64,000 nt of DNA from the NCBI RefSeq assembly GCF_016907545.1, contig NZ_JAFBCD010000001.1:992001-1056000 (forward strand), in the 5' to 3' direction. Shown here piece by piece: positions 9,115 to 18,097 of this stretch; within the stretch, counting starts at the first letter, position 1, and every line of letters begins with the position of its first letter. Under the pieces are notes generated by a model, which did no database searches, had not been told where the DNA came from, and was given only the letters and a program-made list of their open reading frames with translations. Position numbers and translations under genes: made by a program. This DNA is from Paenarthrobacter ilicis (GTDB taxonomy: Bacteria; Actinomycetota; Actinomycetes; Actinomycetales; Micrococcaceae).

Positions 9115-10140
9115 ATGAGAGAAGTAACCCTGGGCCTGGTAGGCGTCGGCAGGATCGGCGTGATGCACGCGAAAAACATCAGGGCGCTCAACGGGCAGCT
9201 GGACCAGGACGGTATCCAGGTCCGGCTGAAGCTCACGGACGTGGCAGCAGACCACGCCCGATCCGTGGCTGCAAGCGTCGGCGCTGAGTTTGTGGGATCC
9301 GTGGAGGAGCTGATCGCTTCCGGCATTGACGGGCTGGTCATCGCTACGGGCACGGCAACCCACCCGGACCTCATCCGGGCAGGAGTGGACGCCGGCGTCC
9401 CGGTGTTCTGCGAAAAACCCGTGGCCGTGAACGTGGCGGAGTCACTGCCCGTTCTGGGGTACATCAGCGAGAAAGCCGGAGTGGTGCAGATTGGCCACCA
9501 GCGCCGCTTCGACGCCGGCTACCTGGAAGCGAAACGTGCTTACGATGCCGGTGAGCTGGGCTGGATCCACTCGGTCCGGGCCGTTACGTGCGACATGACC
9601 CCGCCACCCGTGGAGTTCCTGGCGTCCTCGGGCGGGTTGTTCAGGGACTGCTCCGTCCACGACTTCGACATCCTCCGCTGGCTCACCGGCAAGGAGATCG
9701 TGGAGGTGTATGCCAAGGGGTCCAACAACGGCGATCCCGCCATTGGCGGGGTAGGCGACGTGGATACCGCGTTGGCAGTGGTGACGTTCGACGACGGGAC
9801 GGTGGGGACAGTCTCGGCCAGCCGTTACAACGGAGCCGGCCATGATGTACGGCTTGAGCTTCAGGGCTCCGATGGTTCGGTACTCGTGGGCATGGACGAG
9901 CAGATGGCCTTGCGCTCGGCCGAACCCGGCGTCGGTTTCCCTGGTGGCCCGGCGCACAAGACCTTCGCGGAGCGCTTCGACCAGGCCTACCGGTCCGAGA
10001 TCGCTGCCTTCGTGGAGGTGGTCCTTGGCCAGCGCAAGAACCCCTGCACGCCGGAAGATGCTGTGGCGGCCTCGCGGGTTGCCGATGCGGCGCAGGAGTC
10101 CCTGGAGACCGGGGCCGCGGTCCGCGTCCGCCTCTCCTGA
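9115..10140 (+). CDS. Gfo/Idh/MocA family oxidoreductase, probable second inositol 2-dehydrogenase
   Basis: A 341-aa NAD(P)-dependent dehydrogenase with Rossmann motif GLVGVGRIGVMHA, catalytic-lysine motif VFCEKPVAV and a later GGLFRDCSVHDFDILRWLTG stretch, as in bacterial inositol 2-dehydrogenases. It resembles IolG at 2072 only in family features, so it may act on another inositol isomer (scyllo- or D-chiro-) or an inosose; this is inference from context. ATG at 9115 is preceded by GGGAAGTGGAAAAGCC. The gene follows the importer, and its end meets a repeat region and terminator. Confidence 0.85.
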   Translation: MREVTLGLVGVGRIGVMHAKNIRALNGQLDQDGIQVRLKLTDVAADHARSVAASVGAEFVGSVEELIASGIDGLVIATGTATHPDLIRAGVDAGVPVFCEKPVAVNVAESLPVLGYISEKAGVVQIGHQRRFDAGYLEAKRAYDAGELGWIHSVRAVTCDMTPPPVEFLASSGGLFRDCSVHDFDILRWLTGKEIVEVYAKGSNNGDPAIGGVGDVDTALAVVTFDDGTVGTVSASRYNGAGHDVRLELQGSDGSVLVGMDEQMALRSAEPGVGFPGGPAHKTFAERFDQAYRSEIAAFVEVVLGQRKNPCTPEDAVAASRVADAAQESLETGAAVRVRLS

Positions 10141-10142
10141 CG

Positions 10143-10220
10143 CTCTCTCACATCCCGACGCGTTTCCACCGTTCCTCTCTCACATCCCGACGCGTTTCCA
10201 CCGTTCCTCTCTCACATCCC
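10143..10220. repeat. 32-bp tandem direct repeat, about 2.4 copies
   Basis: A unit starting CTCTCACATCCCGACGCG and ending TTTCCACCGTTC recurs with an exact 32-bp period; three copies of the CTCTCACATCCC segment start at 10145, 10177 and 10209. It lies directly after a stop codon and before a terminator. There are no spacers, so it is not a CRISPR array. Confidence 0.9.
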
Positions 10221-10224
10221 CCAA

Positions 10225-10275
10225 GAGAAAGCCCGACGCCGGCACTCACCGCGAGTGCCGACGTCGGGCTTTCTT
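10225..10275. terminator. Bidirectional terminator between the dehydrogenase and PIG-L genes
   Basis: A long inverted repeat: AGAAAGCCCGACG (10226-10238) pairs with CGTCGGGCTTTCT (10262-10274), and inside it CGGCACTC pairs with GAGTGCCG. The A-rich and T-rich ends suit termination from both convergent genes. Confidence 0.85.
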
Positions 10276-10343
10276 CAAGGTGGCTGACGCGGACCGAAGA
10301 GTCTGGGGGAAAACTCCAGCCCGCGCCAGGTTCATGGGGTTGG

Positions 10344-13259
10344 CTAGGCGATGATCCTCATCGACTGCCAACCGGTACCCAGGCTGGTGGGCGGCACATT
10401 GCTGAGCGTGCCCCCGCCGGTTCCGGGGTAGAGCCACAGGGTGTCTCCGATACGGCCCAGGACGTCGTTGGCGCCGTCACCGCTCAGGTCCCGCGGGCCG
10501 GCCAGGGCGGTTCTTGTTGCCCAGCCCGTTCCTATCTGCGTCCATTGCAGGAAGCCCCCGGCGCCGTCTCCCGGGTACAGCCATAGTGCGCCGGTATCCG
10601 CACGCCGCGCCAGGACGTCGCCCTTGCCATCGCCGTTGAAATCTCCGGTGCTGATGATGGAATTCATGACGTCCCAACCCCAGCCCACGGTGTAGGGGGT
10701 GCGTTGCCCGCCGGTCCCGTTTCCTTCGTAGAGGCGCAGCTCGCCGTTGCTGCGCCGGCCGATGAAATCGGGGATTCCGTCGCCGCTGAAGTCGCCGGGG
10801 GAGAAGAGCTGGGTCATGGTGCTCCAGCCGGTGCTGACCTGCTTGCGTGCACCGAAGCTGCCTGCGCCGTCACCCGGGTAGAACCAGAGCACATCTCCGG
10901 CGCGTGCCAACAGGTCAGGTTTGCCGTCCTTGTTGAAGTCCCCGGGGGTGATGGTGTCCGTGATGCCGGACCACGCGGGTGCAGGCAACGCCACCTGGCG
11001 GGGCAGCAGGCCACCGGCGCCGTCTCCGGGGTAGAGGTACAGGTTCCCGGCGGTATCGGCCGCGAGGACATCCGACTTTCCGTCACCGTTGAAATCGTGC
11101 GACGACGGCGGTCCGGCTGCGGGAACGGTGTAGGTCTGTGTTCCCACGGCGGAGGTGTTGCCGGCCGTGTCCACCCCGATGTACTTGAGCACCAGGGTGG
11201 AGCTGCCCATGGTGATGGGCCCGGTGTACTTGATGTTCGTTGCTGATTCCGTGGCGGTGGGAGTGCTGCCATTGGTGGTGTAGTAGATGGCGGCAGGCTC
11301 GTTGGCGGTCAGGGTGATGGTGGCTCCGCTGGCCAGGGCACGCCCGGTGGGGTTGGGCGTCACCGTGGGCGCGGTGGTGTCCGGCGGTGCTGTGTACGTT
11401 TGCGTCACGACGTCCGATACGTTGCCGGCGGTGTCACGGGCGAAGTACTTCAACGCCATGGGGCCGGGACCGTTGTAGGGGATGGCCGCTGTGTAGACCA
11501 GTCCGGCCGTCAGTGGATCGGTGCCGTCGGTGGTGTACCGGATTTCGGCGGGTTCGTTGGCGGTCAGCGTTACCTTGCTGCCTGGCGCCAACTGGCCTCC
11601 CACCGGGTTGGCGGTGACCACCGGCTTGGTAACGTCCGGGCCCGTGGAGTAGGTCTGGGTGACCACTGCGGACGAGTTTCCGGCGGCATCCACCGCGAAG
11701 TACTTCAGGGTCAACGGGCCACTGAGGGTCAGCGGAGCGGTGTATTTGCTGCTGGCCGTGGTGGGCGTGGTGCCGTTGACGGTGTAGTAGATGGTGGAGG
11801 TCTCATTGGCGGACAGGGTGACTGTCTGCCCGGAGGCGTAGGTCCCGCCGGCGGGTGTGGCGGTGACCACCGGAGCCACGGTATCGGTGCCTAGGAAGGC
11901 TTCGAATTCGGCCAGGCCCGCGTTGGTGGTACTGGCACTGACCGAGGTGATATTCAGGCGAACGGAGCTCACGGTCCTGGCAGGAAAGTTGATGGTGAGG
12001 CCGGATCCGTTGTTGGGAAGGGCCGGCACGGGAACCGTGCTGCCGTCGGAGAACTGCAGGTTGCCGCCGGTGATCTGGTCGGTGAGGAGTGGCCGGTCGG
12101 CGAGGTTGACGGCGCTGATGGTCTGGGTGGGGGAGAAGTTGTACTGGATCCAACTTCCTGCCTTTTCACCGGCCGAGACCCACTCGCGGTTGGCGTCCAT
12201 GGGGGCTCCCCATGCGTAGCCGTCCCGTGCTTTCTCCGGGCTCTGTGCAGCCGCTTTCTGGGAGGAGGCCGTGACCGTTGCGCCCGCGGCCTTGGCAGCA
12301 TTCCCGGTCCACTCGATCGCCGTGATGTACTGCCGTTTCAGCCACTCATCGTAGGGCGAGTCCGGACATCCTTCTCCGGGGCTGCTGCAGATGTACATAT
12401 CGAAGTCTGAGAAGCGCACAAAAGTGTCCACTTTGGCGTTCAGCTCAGCGCCGGTGACATTCTGCGGGTACTCGTCAATGACATAGGCGTCATAGGCCGA
12501 GGACGTGTGGGGTCCCGTGTAACTGCGGGTTGCAAGCTGCGCGAACTTGGCCGTAGCCCAGTGGTCGCTGTGGTCATAGGGATTGTTGAAGTTGCCGGTC
12601 CAGTCCTGCGAGCGGAAAGTTGTGGGTTGGAAATTGGCCACCAGCCGGTTCAAGGCGGTTTGGAACTGGGACTTGGTGAACGTTGCCGCGTTGTCCACCG
12701 GCCTGATGCTGGAGAGCCGCCCGTCCCACAGCTTCAGGATGCTCTGGGCGTTGTAGGCTGCGCTGCCGTCACCATCCGGGAAACCATCCGGCAGGCGCAT
12801 GAACACCACCGAAACGTTGGGGGCCCCGTTGAGGGTCTGCTTGGTCAACGGACGGTTGGGAACCCCGGCATCCGAGGTTGTCCAGGAGTCGGCCACGCCC
12901 GCCATTTTCGCGTAGCTGGCGCGAATGCCGGCTTCCAGGCCCCTCCAATACGAGGCACCCTCGCCGGCTTCCCCGGCAGTGGTGAACACCGTTTGGACGC
13001 ACCGTTTGGCCTGGATGTCCCGCATGAAATCGGGGCTGAGGAACAGCAGGTCATCGTCGGTGTGCGCCACCACCTGCATGGCTCCGCCCGTGCCGGGACA
13101 CGGCGGAACGGCCGCGGCTGCCGGGAGGGCTGTGGTGGCGATGAGCCCACCAGCGGCCACGGTGATGCCGAGGAACATACCCACAACCCGGCGGCGCAAG
13201 CCACGGGCGGGCGAAAGGGAAGGAAGGTGACGACGGGTGGCTGAATTTGGACGGTCCAC
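10344..13259 (-). CDS. Secreted PIG-L-family deacetylase with discoidin-like, chitobiase C-terminal-like and FG-GAP repeats
   Basis: A 971-aa exported protein. A twin-basic N-terminus and hydrophobic stretch end in LPAAAA, a likely signal-peptidase site. The PIG-L (LmbE) domain follows: AHTDDD (65-70; usual AHPDDE, with His66, Asp68 and Asp69) and DHSDHW (His230, His233). Next come a discoidin/F5-8C-like domain (~320-455), three ~85-residue modules each with ANPxGG, ITLTANE and IYYTTNG, matching chitobiase C-terminal-like repeats, and about five FG-GAP/VCBS repeats with DFNGDGKSD-type calcium loops. GTG at 13259 is preceded by GAGGAG; a TTG 17 codons upstream is less likely. The substrate is probably an N-acetylated glycan (inference). 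Confidence 0.85.
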   Translation of the reverse strand: MDRPNSATRRHLPSLSPARGLRRRVVGMFLGITVAAGGLIATTALPAAAAVPPCPGTGGAMQVVAHTDDDLLFLSPDFMRDIQAKRCVQTVFTTAGEAGEGASYWRGLEAGIRASYAKMAGVADSWTTSDAGVPNRPLTKQTLNGAPNVSVVFMRLPDGFPDGDGSAAYNAQSILKLWDGRLSSIRPVDNAATFTKSQFQTALNRLVANFQPTTFRSQDWTGNFNNPYDHSDHWATAKFAQLATRSYTGPHTSSAYDAYVIDEYPQNVTGAELNAKVDTFVRFSDFDMYICSSPGEGCPDSPYDEWLKRQYITAIEWTGNAAKAAGATVTASSQKAAAQSPEKARDGYAWGAPMDANREWVSAGEKAGSWIQYNFSPTQTISAVNLADRPLLTDQITGGNLQFSDGSTVPVPALPNNGSGLTINFPARTVSSVRLNITSVSASTTNAGLAEFEAFLGTDTVAPVVTATPAGGTYASGQTVTLSANETSTIYYTVNGTTPTTASSKYTAPLTLSGPLTLKYFAVDAAGNSSAVVTQTYSTGPDVTKPVVTANPVGGQLAPGSKVTLTANEPAEIRYTTDGTDPLTAGLVYTAAIPYNGPGPMALKYFARDTAGNVSDVVTQTYTAPPDTTAPTVTPNPTGRALASGATITLTANEPAAIYYTTNGSTPTATESATNIKYTGPITMGSSTLVLKYIGVDTAGNTSAVGTQTYTVPAAGPPSSHDFNGDGKSDVLAADTAGNLYLYPGDGAGGLLPRQVALPAPAWSGITDTITPGDFNKDGKPDLLARAGDVLWFYPGDGAGSFGARKQVSTGWSTMTQLFSPGDFSGDGIPDFIGRRSNGELRLYEGNGTGGQRTPYTVGWGWDVMNSIISTGDFNGDGKGDVLARRADTGALWLYPGDGAGGFLQWTQIGTGWATRTALAGPRDLSGDGANDVLGRIGDTLWLYPGTGGGTLSNVPPTSLGTGWQSMRIIA

Positions 13260-13463
13260 AGCAATGCTCCTCGAGCAACTGTTGGGCCCCCCAGCCGGCA
13301 AACTAAACAACGCCGCGTGGCGTCATACTTTCGGTGTTGCCTGTCCTGCTCCAAAGGCTCTGGAGCGGTGCACTGATGGTTAATGTACTCCAACCCCCCG
13401 CCGCTGAAAAGGGTCTTTCCATGCTTCCCGCTACACCGGGGTGCCCAACACTACGCTGGGATC

Positions 13464-14603
13464 ATGAATCGTTCCGGAGCGTTGAATCCCAGCCCGCGGA
13501 CACTGGACATCGGCAGCCTGGCGCACTTCCAGCAATTGGTAGGGCAGGGAGCCGCCACCATGCACGGGTGGCACGCGCAGTCGCTGGACCTGCGCGGGCA
13601 CTCCCGGGAGCTCAAAGCACTCAACCCGCAGGGCGCGGTTTTCCTGGGCTGCACCTTTGACGACGGCGTGGAAGAGAGCCTGCGACGCCGCGGAGCACTG
13701 ATCTTTCCCAAACTGCACGGCATCCCCTTCGACCCCTACCGTGGCGGCCTTTACACCGCCGCCGAACTGTATGCGGACATCTCCTCCACACCCTACGAAT
13801 CCACACCTGACGCACAGATCTACCAATGGAGCATCCTTCCAGGCCAACGGAAGAGCCTGGACGCCACCCTGGCAGCAGCCCTGCACGATCACGCCATCGG
13901 TGATGCCCTGGACGAGGCCCTGGACCATGGCGCATTCTCCGGCAGCCGGCTGGTGGGAGTGATGGGCGGCCACTCCGCCCAGCGGGGAGCGCAGGACTAT
14001 GCCGATGCTGCCCGCTTGGGCCGGCTGCTTGCCCGGGACGGTTTCACGGTGGCTACCGGTGGTGGGCCGGGGGCCATGGAAGCGGCCAACATGGGCGCCT
14101 ACCTCAGCGGAACACCCGACGCCGGATTCGCCGCCGCCCTGGATGACCTCGCCACAGTACCGGGGTTCAGGCCGTCAGTGTCGGCTTGGGCGCGCAAGGC
14201 CGCCGCCGTCGTCGAACGCTACCCGCAGGGAACCCCGACGCTGGGCATCCCCACCTGGTTTTACGGGCACGAACCTCCCAACCTGTTCTCAACCCACATT
14301 GCCAAGTACTTCGCCAACGCTGTCCGGGAAGCAATCCTGCTGGAACTGTGCAACGGCGGGATCGTCTTCCTGCCCGGAGCTGCGGGGACGGTCCAGGAAA
14401 TCTTCCAGGACGCCTGCGAGAACTACTACGGAACGCCGGAGACCATCACACCCATGGTCCTGGTGGGACGTGGATACTGGGAGGAGACACTGCCGGCGTG
14501 GCAGATGCTCACCAGTTTGGCCGTCAACAAACCCATGCAGGACCGGATCTTCCTGGTGGACACCGTGGACCAGGCCGTGGATGTCCTCGCCCGGCAGGGG
14601 TGA
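13464..14603 (+). CDS. LOG-family (lysine decarboxylase-like) Rossmann protein
   Basis: A 379-aa cytoplasmic protein. After a ~150-residue N-terminal part of unknown function comes a LOG-type nucleotide-binding fold: VGVMGGHSAQRG, VATGGGPGAMEAANMGAYL, then GGIVFLPGAAGTVQEIFQD. Classical LOG cytokinin-riboside phosphoribohydrolases have PGGxGTxxE; here the second glycine is alanine (PGAAGTVQE) but the glutamate is kept. Standard LOG proteins are ~190 aa, so this is a long variant. Hydrolysis of a nucleotide N-glycosidic bond is possible but not shown. ATG at 13464 has only a weak GGGA site; the frame is open 27 codons further upstream. Confidence 0.72.
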   Translation: MNRSGALNPSPRTLDIGSLAHFQQLVGQGAATMHGWHAQSLDLRGHSRELKALNPQGAVFLGCTFDDGVEESLRRRGALIFPKLHGIPFDPYRGGLYTAAELYADISSTPYESTPDAQIYQWSILPGQRKSLDATLAAALHDHAIGDALDEALDHGAFSGSRLVGVMGGHSAQRGAQDYADAARLGRLLARDGFTVATGGGPGAMEAANMGAYLSGTPDAGFAAALDDLATVPGFRPSVSAWARKAAAVVERYPQGTPTLGIPTWFYGHEPPNLFSTHIAKYFANAVREAILLELCNGGIVFLPGAAGTVQEIFQDACENYYGTPETITPMVLVGRGYWEETLPAWQMLTSLAVNKPMQDRIFLVDTVDQAVDVLARQG

Positions 14604-14609
14604 GATCCC

Positions 14610-15610
14610 TCAAAAATCCTTGCTGCAGGGGCCTTGGCCAAGCTTCGCCAAGCCCGTGAGGTCACCGGACGCATAATCCTGGACCCAAGAGGCCTGATCA
14701 AACATCAGCTGCCGGGGGTCGTCCACGTGATCCAGGCCAACCACGTGCCCCAACTCGTGCATGATCACCGCGGTACCCGTCTCCTTCCCGCCCGGATTCT
14801 CCACGATGCCCGCGAACTGGGGCGCGTCCAGGGAAACCGTTCCCGTGACATACGCTTAAAGCCATTGCTCAGGCCAATGGAGGAGCTGCCGCCCAATCCC
14901 ACGGTTTGGCCCGCCAGCCTGGGCACCTGCTCCGGGGTGGTCCATGCGATCAGGACCGGCGCCCACCGGTCCCCGTATCTGGAAGGCTGGTAGCCGGGCC
15001 GGTTGACAGTGGGGGCTTCGGTGCTCGGCCCGTCATAAATGAACTTCAGCCCGGTAGCCTGGCCCGTCCTTCGTACCGCCTCCTCCACCATGGCTTGCCA
15101 GGAAGGGTCAGCCAGCTCCGCGTTCACCACATAGTGGATGGGCCGGCAGGGCGAATAGGCCAGCGGCGTTCCGTCCTCCTTGAGGGACAGGAACCTGTAA
15201 TCGTTGCTGGGCTTGCGCAGCGGTGCGGGCGCGCCCAGTGGTGCATCCGCTTCCTCCAAGCCGGGCGGCGGGTCCTGGCGCTCGCCGAAAGGGACCAAAC
15301 CCGGGCGGGCTTCCTGGCCGCGGGTGGCCGCGGAACCAGTCAGCATCTGCTGCAGTTCACCGCTGAAATAGGCTCCGGCGCACACCAGGCCCAGGACGCC
15401 GAAAAGGAAAACGATCGCCACGATGCTGGTGTGCTTGATCGGTGCCCGGACGGGAAGAGGCTCCGGTGGGCGGGTACTCGGCGGAAGGTACCCGGGCCGT
15501 GGAATATCAGGGCGTGACCATCCCGGTGGCCGGCCAGGTTCCATGGAACCCCCTGACGTTGAGGCTGCGGCGGGTGGTGGGGCGCCGCCGTCGGCCTTCA
15601 CCGTCAGCAT
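14610..15610 (-). pseudogene. Membrane-anchored metzincin-type protease, disrupted by a one-base frameshift
   Basis: The reading frame begins at about 15610 (or the internal ATG at 15544) with a Pro-rich cytoplasmic part and one membrane segment (SIVAIVFLFGVLGLVCAGAY), then a domain with FLSLKEDGTPLAYSPCRPIHYVVN and RYGDRWAPVLIAWTTPEQVP. At 14852-14857 the frame breaks: moving by one base restores YVTGTVSLDAPQFAG and then TAVIMHELGHVVGLDHVDDP with the zinc-binding HExGHxxGxxH motif, to the stop at 14610. The neighbouring paralogue at 15673 runs through the same point uninterrupted. A missing G in an AAGGCG-like codon pair fits. This may be a true pseudogene or a sequencing error. Confidence 0.85.
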
Positions 15611-15672
15611 AGGTCCGCCGGGCCGCCCAGTCCATGGCGGCCCGATCTGCGGGCCTGCGTGTTCGTTCCGGA

Positions 15673-16563
15673 CTAGATGTCCTTGCGGCAGGGAGCAGAG
15701 GACAGAAGATGCAACCCGGTGAGGTCGCCCGCTGCCAGTCCGTCCGGAGCCCCGATCTCCGGGTACATCAGTTGGACTGGATCGTCCACATGGTCCAAGC
15801 CCATCACATGCCCCAGTTCGTGCTGCATCACGGCCAGCACGTAGTCCGCACCGTTCGCGGCCAGGAGCTCGGCCACCTGCGGGGTGTCCAGCTCAAGGTT
15901 GCCGGTGATGTAGCTTTTGGGGCCGTTGTTGAGCGAGTACGTGGTACTTCCGCCGGTACCGATCACGGTCCCTTCCAAGGCCGGCGCCACCGAGGGCGTG
16001 GTCCAGGCGATCAGGAGGGGTGCCCAGCGGTCACCGTACTTATCACGTTGATAGGGTTCGCGGCGCTCCACGGGCTGCTCATCCGTGGTGCCATCGTTGA
16101 CGAACCGGATCCCGGAGGCCGCCGAGATGTTGGCGATTGCCGTGGACAGCAATTCGTCCGATCCGGCAGGGGCATTGGCGTTGTTGACCACATAATGCAG
16201 CGGACGGCAGGGGGAGTAACCAACGGGAGCGCCGCCGTCGTTGGTCGCCAGGAACTTGTAGGAGTCATTGGTGACGGCGGGCGCTGAGGGGGTGACCAGC
16301 GGCGAGTCCTCCTCCTCCAGCCCGGGCGGCGGCGCGTCAACCGCTCGTCCGGTTTTGGCGGCACTCTGGCCGGCAGGTGCTGCACCCGGCAGCCCGGCCC
16401 CCGGGAACAAGGCCGTGATCCGCGGATCACCGTGCAGGTAGCCGCTCACCAGGACTGCCACCACCGCGGCAACGCCGGCCAGCAGGAGGCCGCGGAGGAT
16501 ACGCAACGATGTACCCGAGCGGCGGTGCTTGGGCGCACGTGCCTCTACCGGCTCCGGGTCCAC
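15673..16563 (-). CDS. Membrane-anchored metzincin-type zinc protease
   Basis: A 296-aa type II membrane protein. A basic cytoplasmic tail (EARAPKHRRSGTSLR) precedes one membrane span (GLLLAGVAAVVAVLVSGYL, ~29-47). The external domain has FLATNDGGAPVGYSPCRPLHYVVN, DKYGDRWAPLLIAWTTPS and the zinc motif HELGHVMGLDHVDD near the C-terminus, as in matrixin-like (M10) proteases. GTG at 16563 has GGAG four bases upstream; the longer frame begins at 16815 but overlaps the next gene. The gene at 14610-15610 is a tandem paralogue with the same domain order. Substrate unknown. Confidence 0.82.
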   Translation of the reverse strand: MDPEPVEARAPKHRRSGTSLRILRGLLLAGVAAVVAVLVSGYLHGDPRITALFPGAGLPGAAPAGQSAAKTGRAVDAPPPGLEEEDSPLVTPSAPAVTNDSYKFLATNDGGAPVGYSPCRPLHYVVNNANAPAGSDELLSTAIANISAASGIRFVNDGTTDEQPVERREPYQRDKYGDRWAPLLIAWTTPSVAPALEGTVIGTGGSTTYSLNNGPKSYITGNLELDTPQVAELLAANGADYVLAVMQHELGHVMGLDHVDDPVQLMYPEIGAPDGLAAGDLTGLHLLSSAPCRKDI

Positions 16564-16614
16564 GGTTCTCCATTCCTCACGCCTGCTCGCCAAATGCCTG
16601 CCCGCCTCATGCCG

Positions 16615-16651
16615 GATCGAGCCGTGCTTGATCGAGCCGTGCTTGATCGAG
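16615..16651. repeat. 15-bp tandem repeat upstream of the metalloprotease
   Basis: GATCGAGCCGTGCTT occurs twice in tandem (16615-16629, 16630-16644) with a partial third GATCGAG. It lies in the 166-bp gap between the VIT-family gene and the protease gene, in the probable leader or promoter of the latter. Confidence 0.8.
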
Positions 16652-16729
16652 TCGAGCGGGGCAGCCGGGGAGAACGAACCAACAGTACGGGCTGCTGTGG
16701 GAACCGTCCAAACCTGGACGATCGGAGCT

Positions 16730-17881
16730 TTAGACGATCGCCGCGCCGAACAGCAGCCCCAGCCCGTAGGTCGCCGCAGCAGCGCCCAAGCCGATCGCCA
16801 GTTGGCGGAGCCCACGGCTCAGCGGGGACGTTCCGGACAGGAGTCCGACGACGGCGCCGGTCGCCAACAGTGCGATGCCCACCAGGACACCGGCCACCAT
16901 CAGCGCAGCCACACCCGTCATCCCGAAAATGAAGGGCAGAATGGGCACGATCGCACCGGAGGCGAAGAAGCAGAAGCTTGAGAGTGCTGCTCCCCAGGCC
17001 GAGCCCACAGACTCGTGATCGTCCACATCCGGCCTCTCCGGCTGGAGCGACAGGCTGGGGTCGCAGTCACAACTGAACAGTCCCATGCGCTCGGCGGCAC
17101 GGTGTTCGGCAGCCTCCTGGGTCATGCCGCGGGCCCGGTACACCAGCACCAGTTCGTTGTGTTCGATATCCAGCGACGGTGCAGCGGTCAGCGTGGCCTG
17201 GGTTGGCAGGGTGGCGTTGAGAAGTTCGCGTTGGGACCGCACCGAGACGTATTCGCCCGCACCCATGGACAAGGCACCGGCAAGAAGGCCTGCCACGCCG
17301 CTCATCAGGACCACCGGGCTGGGCACGCCGGTGGCGGCCATGCCCATCACCAGGGACAAGTTGCTGACCAAACCGTCGTTGGCGCCGAAAACTGCTGCCC
17401 GGAAAGTTCCGGACAACCTGTTCCGTCCCCGGGTGGCCAGGCCGCGGACCACTTCTTCGTGGATTTGCTCGTCGGCCACCATGGCGGGGGTCGCAGCGGG
17501 CTCGGCACCGTAGGGGGACCGGCCTTCCGCGCGCTGCGCCAAGGCCAGGACAAACACGGAACCGAAGTTGCGTGCCAGGAAGCCAAGGAATTGGCTGCGG
17601 GCTGATGCTGCCTTGGGCATGCCGGCGTGTTCGCCCAGCAGCTTGAGCCAGTGGGCCTCGTGGCGGCCCTCCGCCTCGGCCAAGGCAAGGAGGATCTGGC
17701 GCTCTTCGCCGTCGCGGCGTTGGGCCAGTTGGCGGTATACAGCAGCTTCTGCCCGCTCATCGGCCAAGTACTGGCGCCAGCGCCTGATGTCCGACGACGA
17801 CGGATCGTTGGCTTCTTCTGTGGTGGGGGTTTCTTCCCGGTCCGGGCTGGGTGTGGTGGAAGATTCCGGGTGCTTTTGCAC
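16730..17881 (-). CDS. Ferritin-like / VIT1-CCC1 fusion membrane protein
   Basis: A 383-aa protein. The N-terminal half (~30-150) is a ferritin-like helical domain with ERAEAAVYRQLAQ, EAEGRHEAHWLKLL and ADEQIHEE, giving the spaced Glu and ExxH residues expected for a diiron site. The C-terminal half is a VIT1/CCC1 transporter with FGANDGLVSNLSLVMG, ALSMGAGEYVSVRSQRE and about five membrane segments. Fusions of this kind (MbfA type) export iron or manganese. GTG at 17881 has AGGAG five bases upstream; another GTG lies at 17911 with a poorer site. The C-terminal VIT part should sit in the cytoplasmic membrane with the ferritin domain inside. Confidence 0.88.
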   Translation of the reverse strand: MQKHPESSTTPSPDREETPTTEEANDPSSSDIRRWRQYLADERAEAAVYRQLAQRRDGEERQILLALAEAEGRHEAHWLKLLGEHAGMPKAASARSQFLGFLARNFGSVFVLALAQRAEGRSPYGAEPAATPAMVADEQIHEEVVRGLATRGRNRLSGTFRAAVFGANDGLVSNLSLVMGMAATGVPSPVVLMSGVAGLLAGALSMGAGEYVSVRSQRELLNATLPTQATLTAAPSLDIEHNELVLVYRARGMTQEAAEHRAAERMGLFSCDCDPSLSLQPERPDVDDHESVGSAWGAALSSFCFFASGAIVPILPFIFGMTGVAALMVAGVLVGIALLATGAVVGLLSGTSPLSRGLRQLAIGLGAAAATYGLGLLFGAAIV

Positions 17882-18050
17882 GTTTTCTCCTGTGCTTGAT
17901 GGGCTGGTCACGGCCCCATTGCACGCCCTACTGTACCGCTTATTTCCGGGGTTTTTTGGCTGGTATTCCTTAGCAGGAATGTTCGGCGCACCTTAATTTT
18001 TTGCCCCCTTGACCCACGCTGGACCGGGTGCCCAAGATGGAAGGACAGGA

Positions 18051-18070
18051 GGCGGGGAGTCCTCCCCGCC
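18051..18070. promoter_or_regulatory. Inverted repeat upstream of the small acidic protein gene
   Basis: GGCGGGGAG-TC-CTCCCCGCC is a perfect 9-bp inverted repeat with a 2-bp centre, ending 27 bp before the ATG at 18098. It may be an operator or leader structure; no regulator can be assigned. Confidence 0.45.
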
Positions 18071-18097
18071 CGCGGACCTTGGGACGGAGGTTGCACC

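Noticed and set aside
10143..10220. CRISPR array
   Set aside because: Units are directly contiguous with no spacers, and no cas gene is nearby; the Cas4-like region at 62992 belongs to a helicase fusion.
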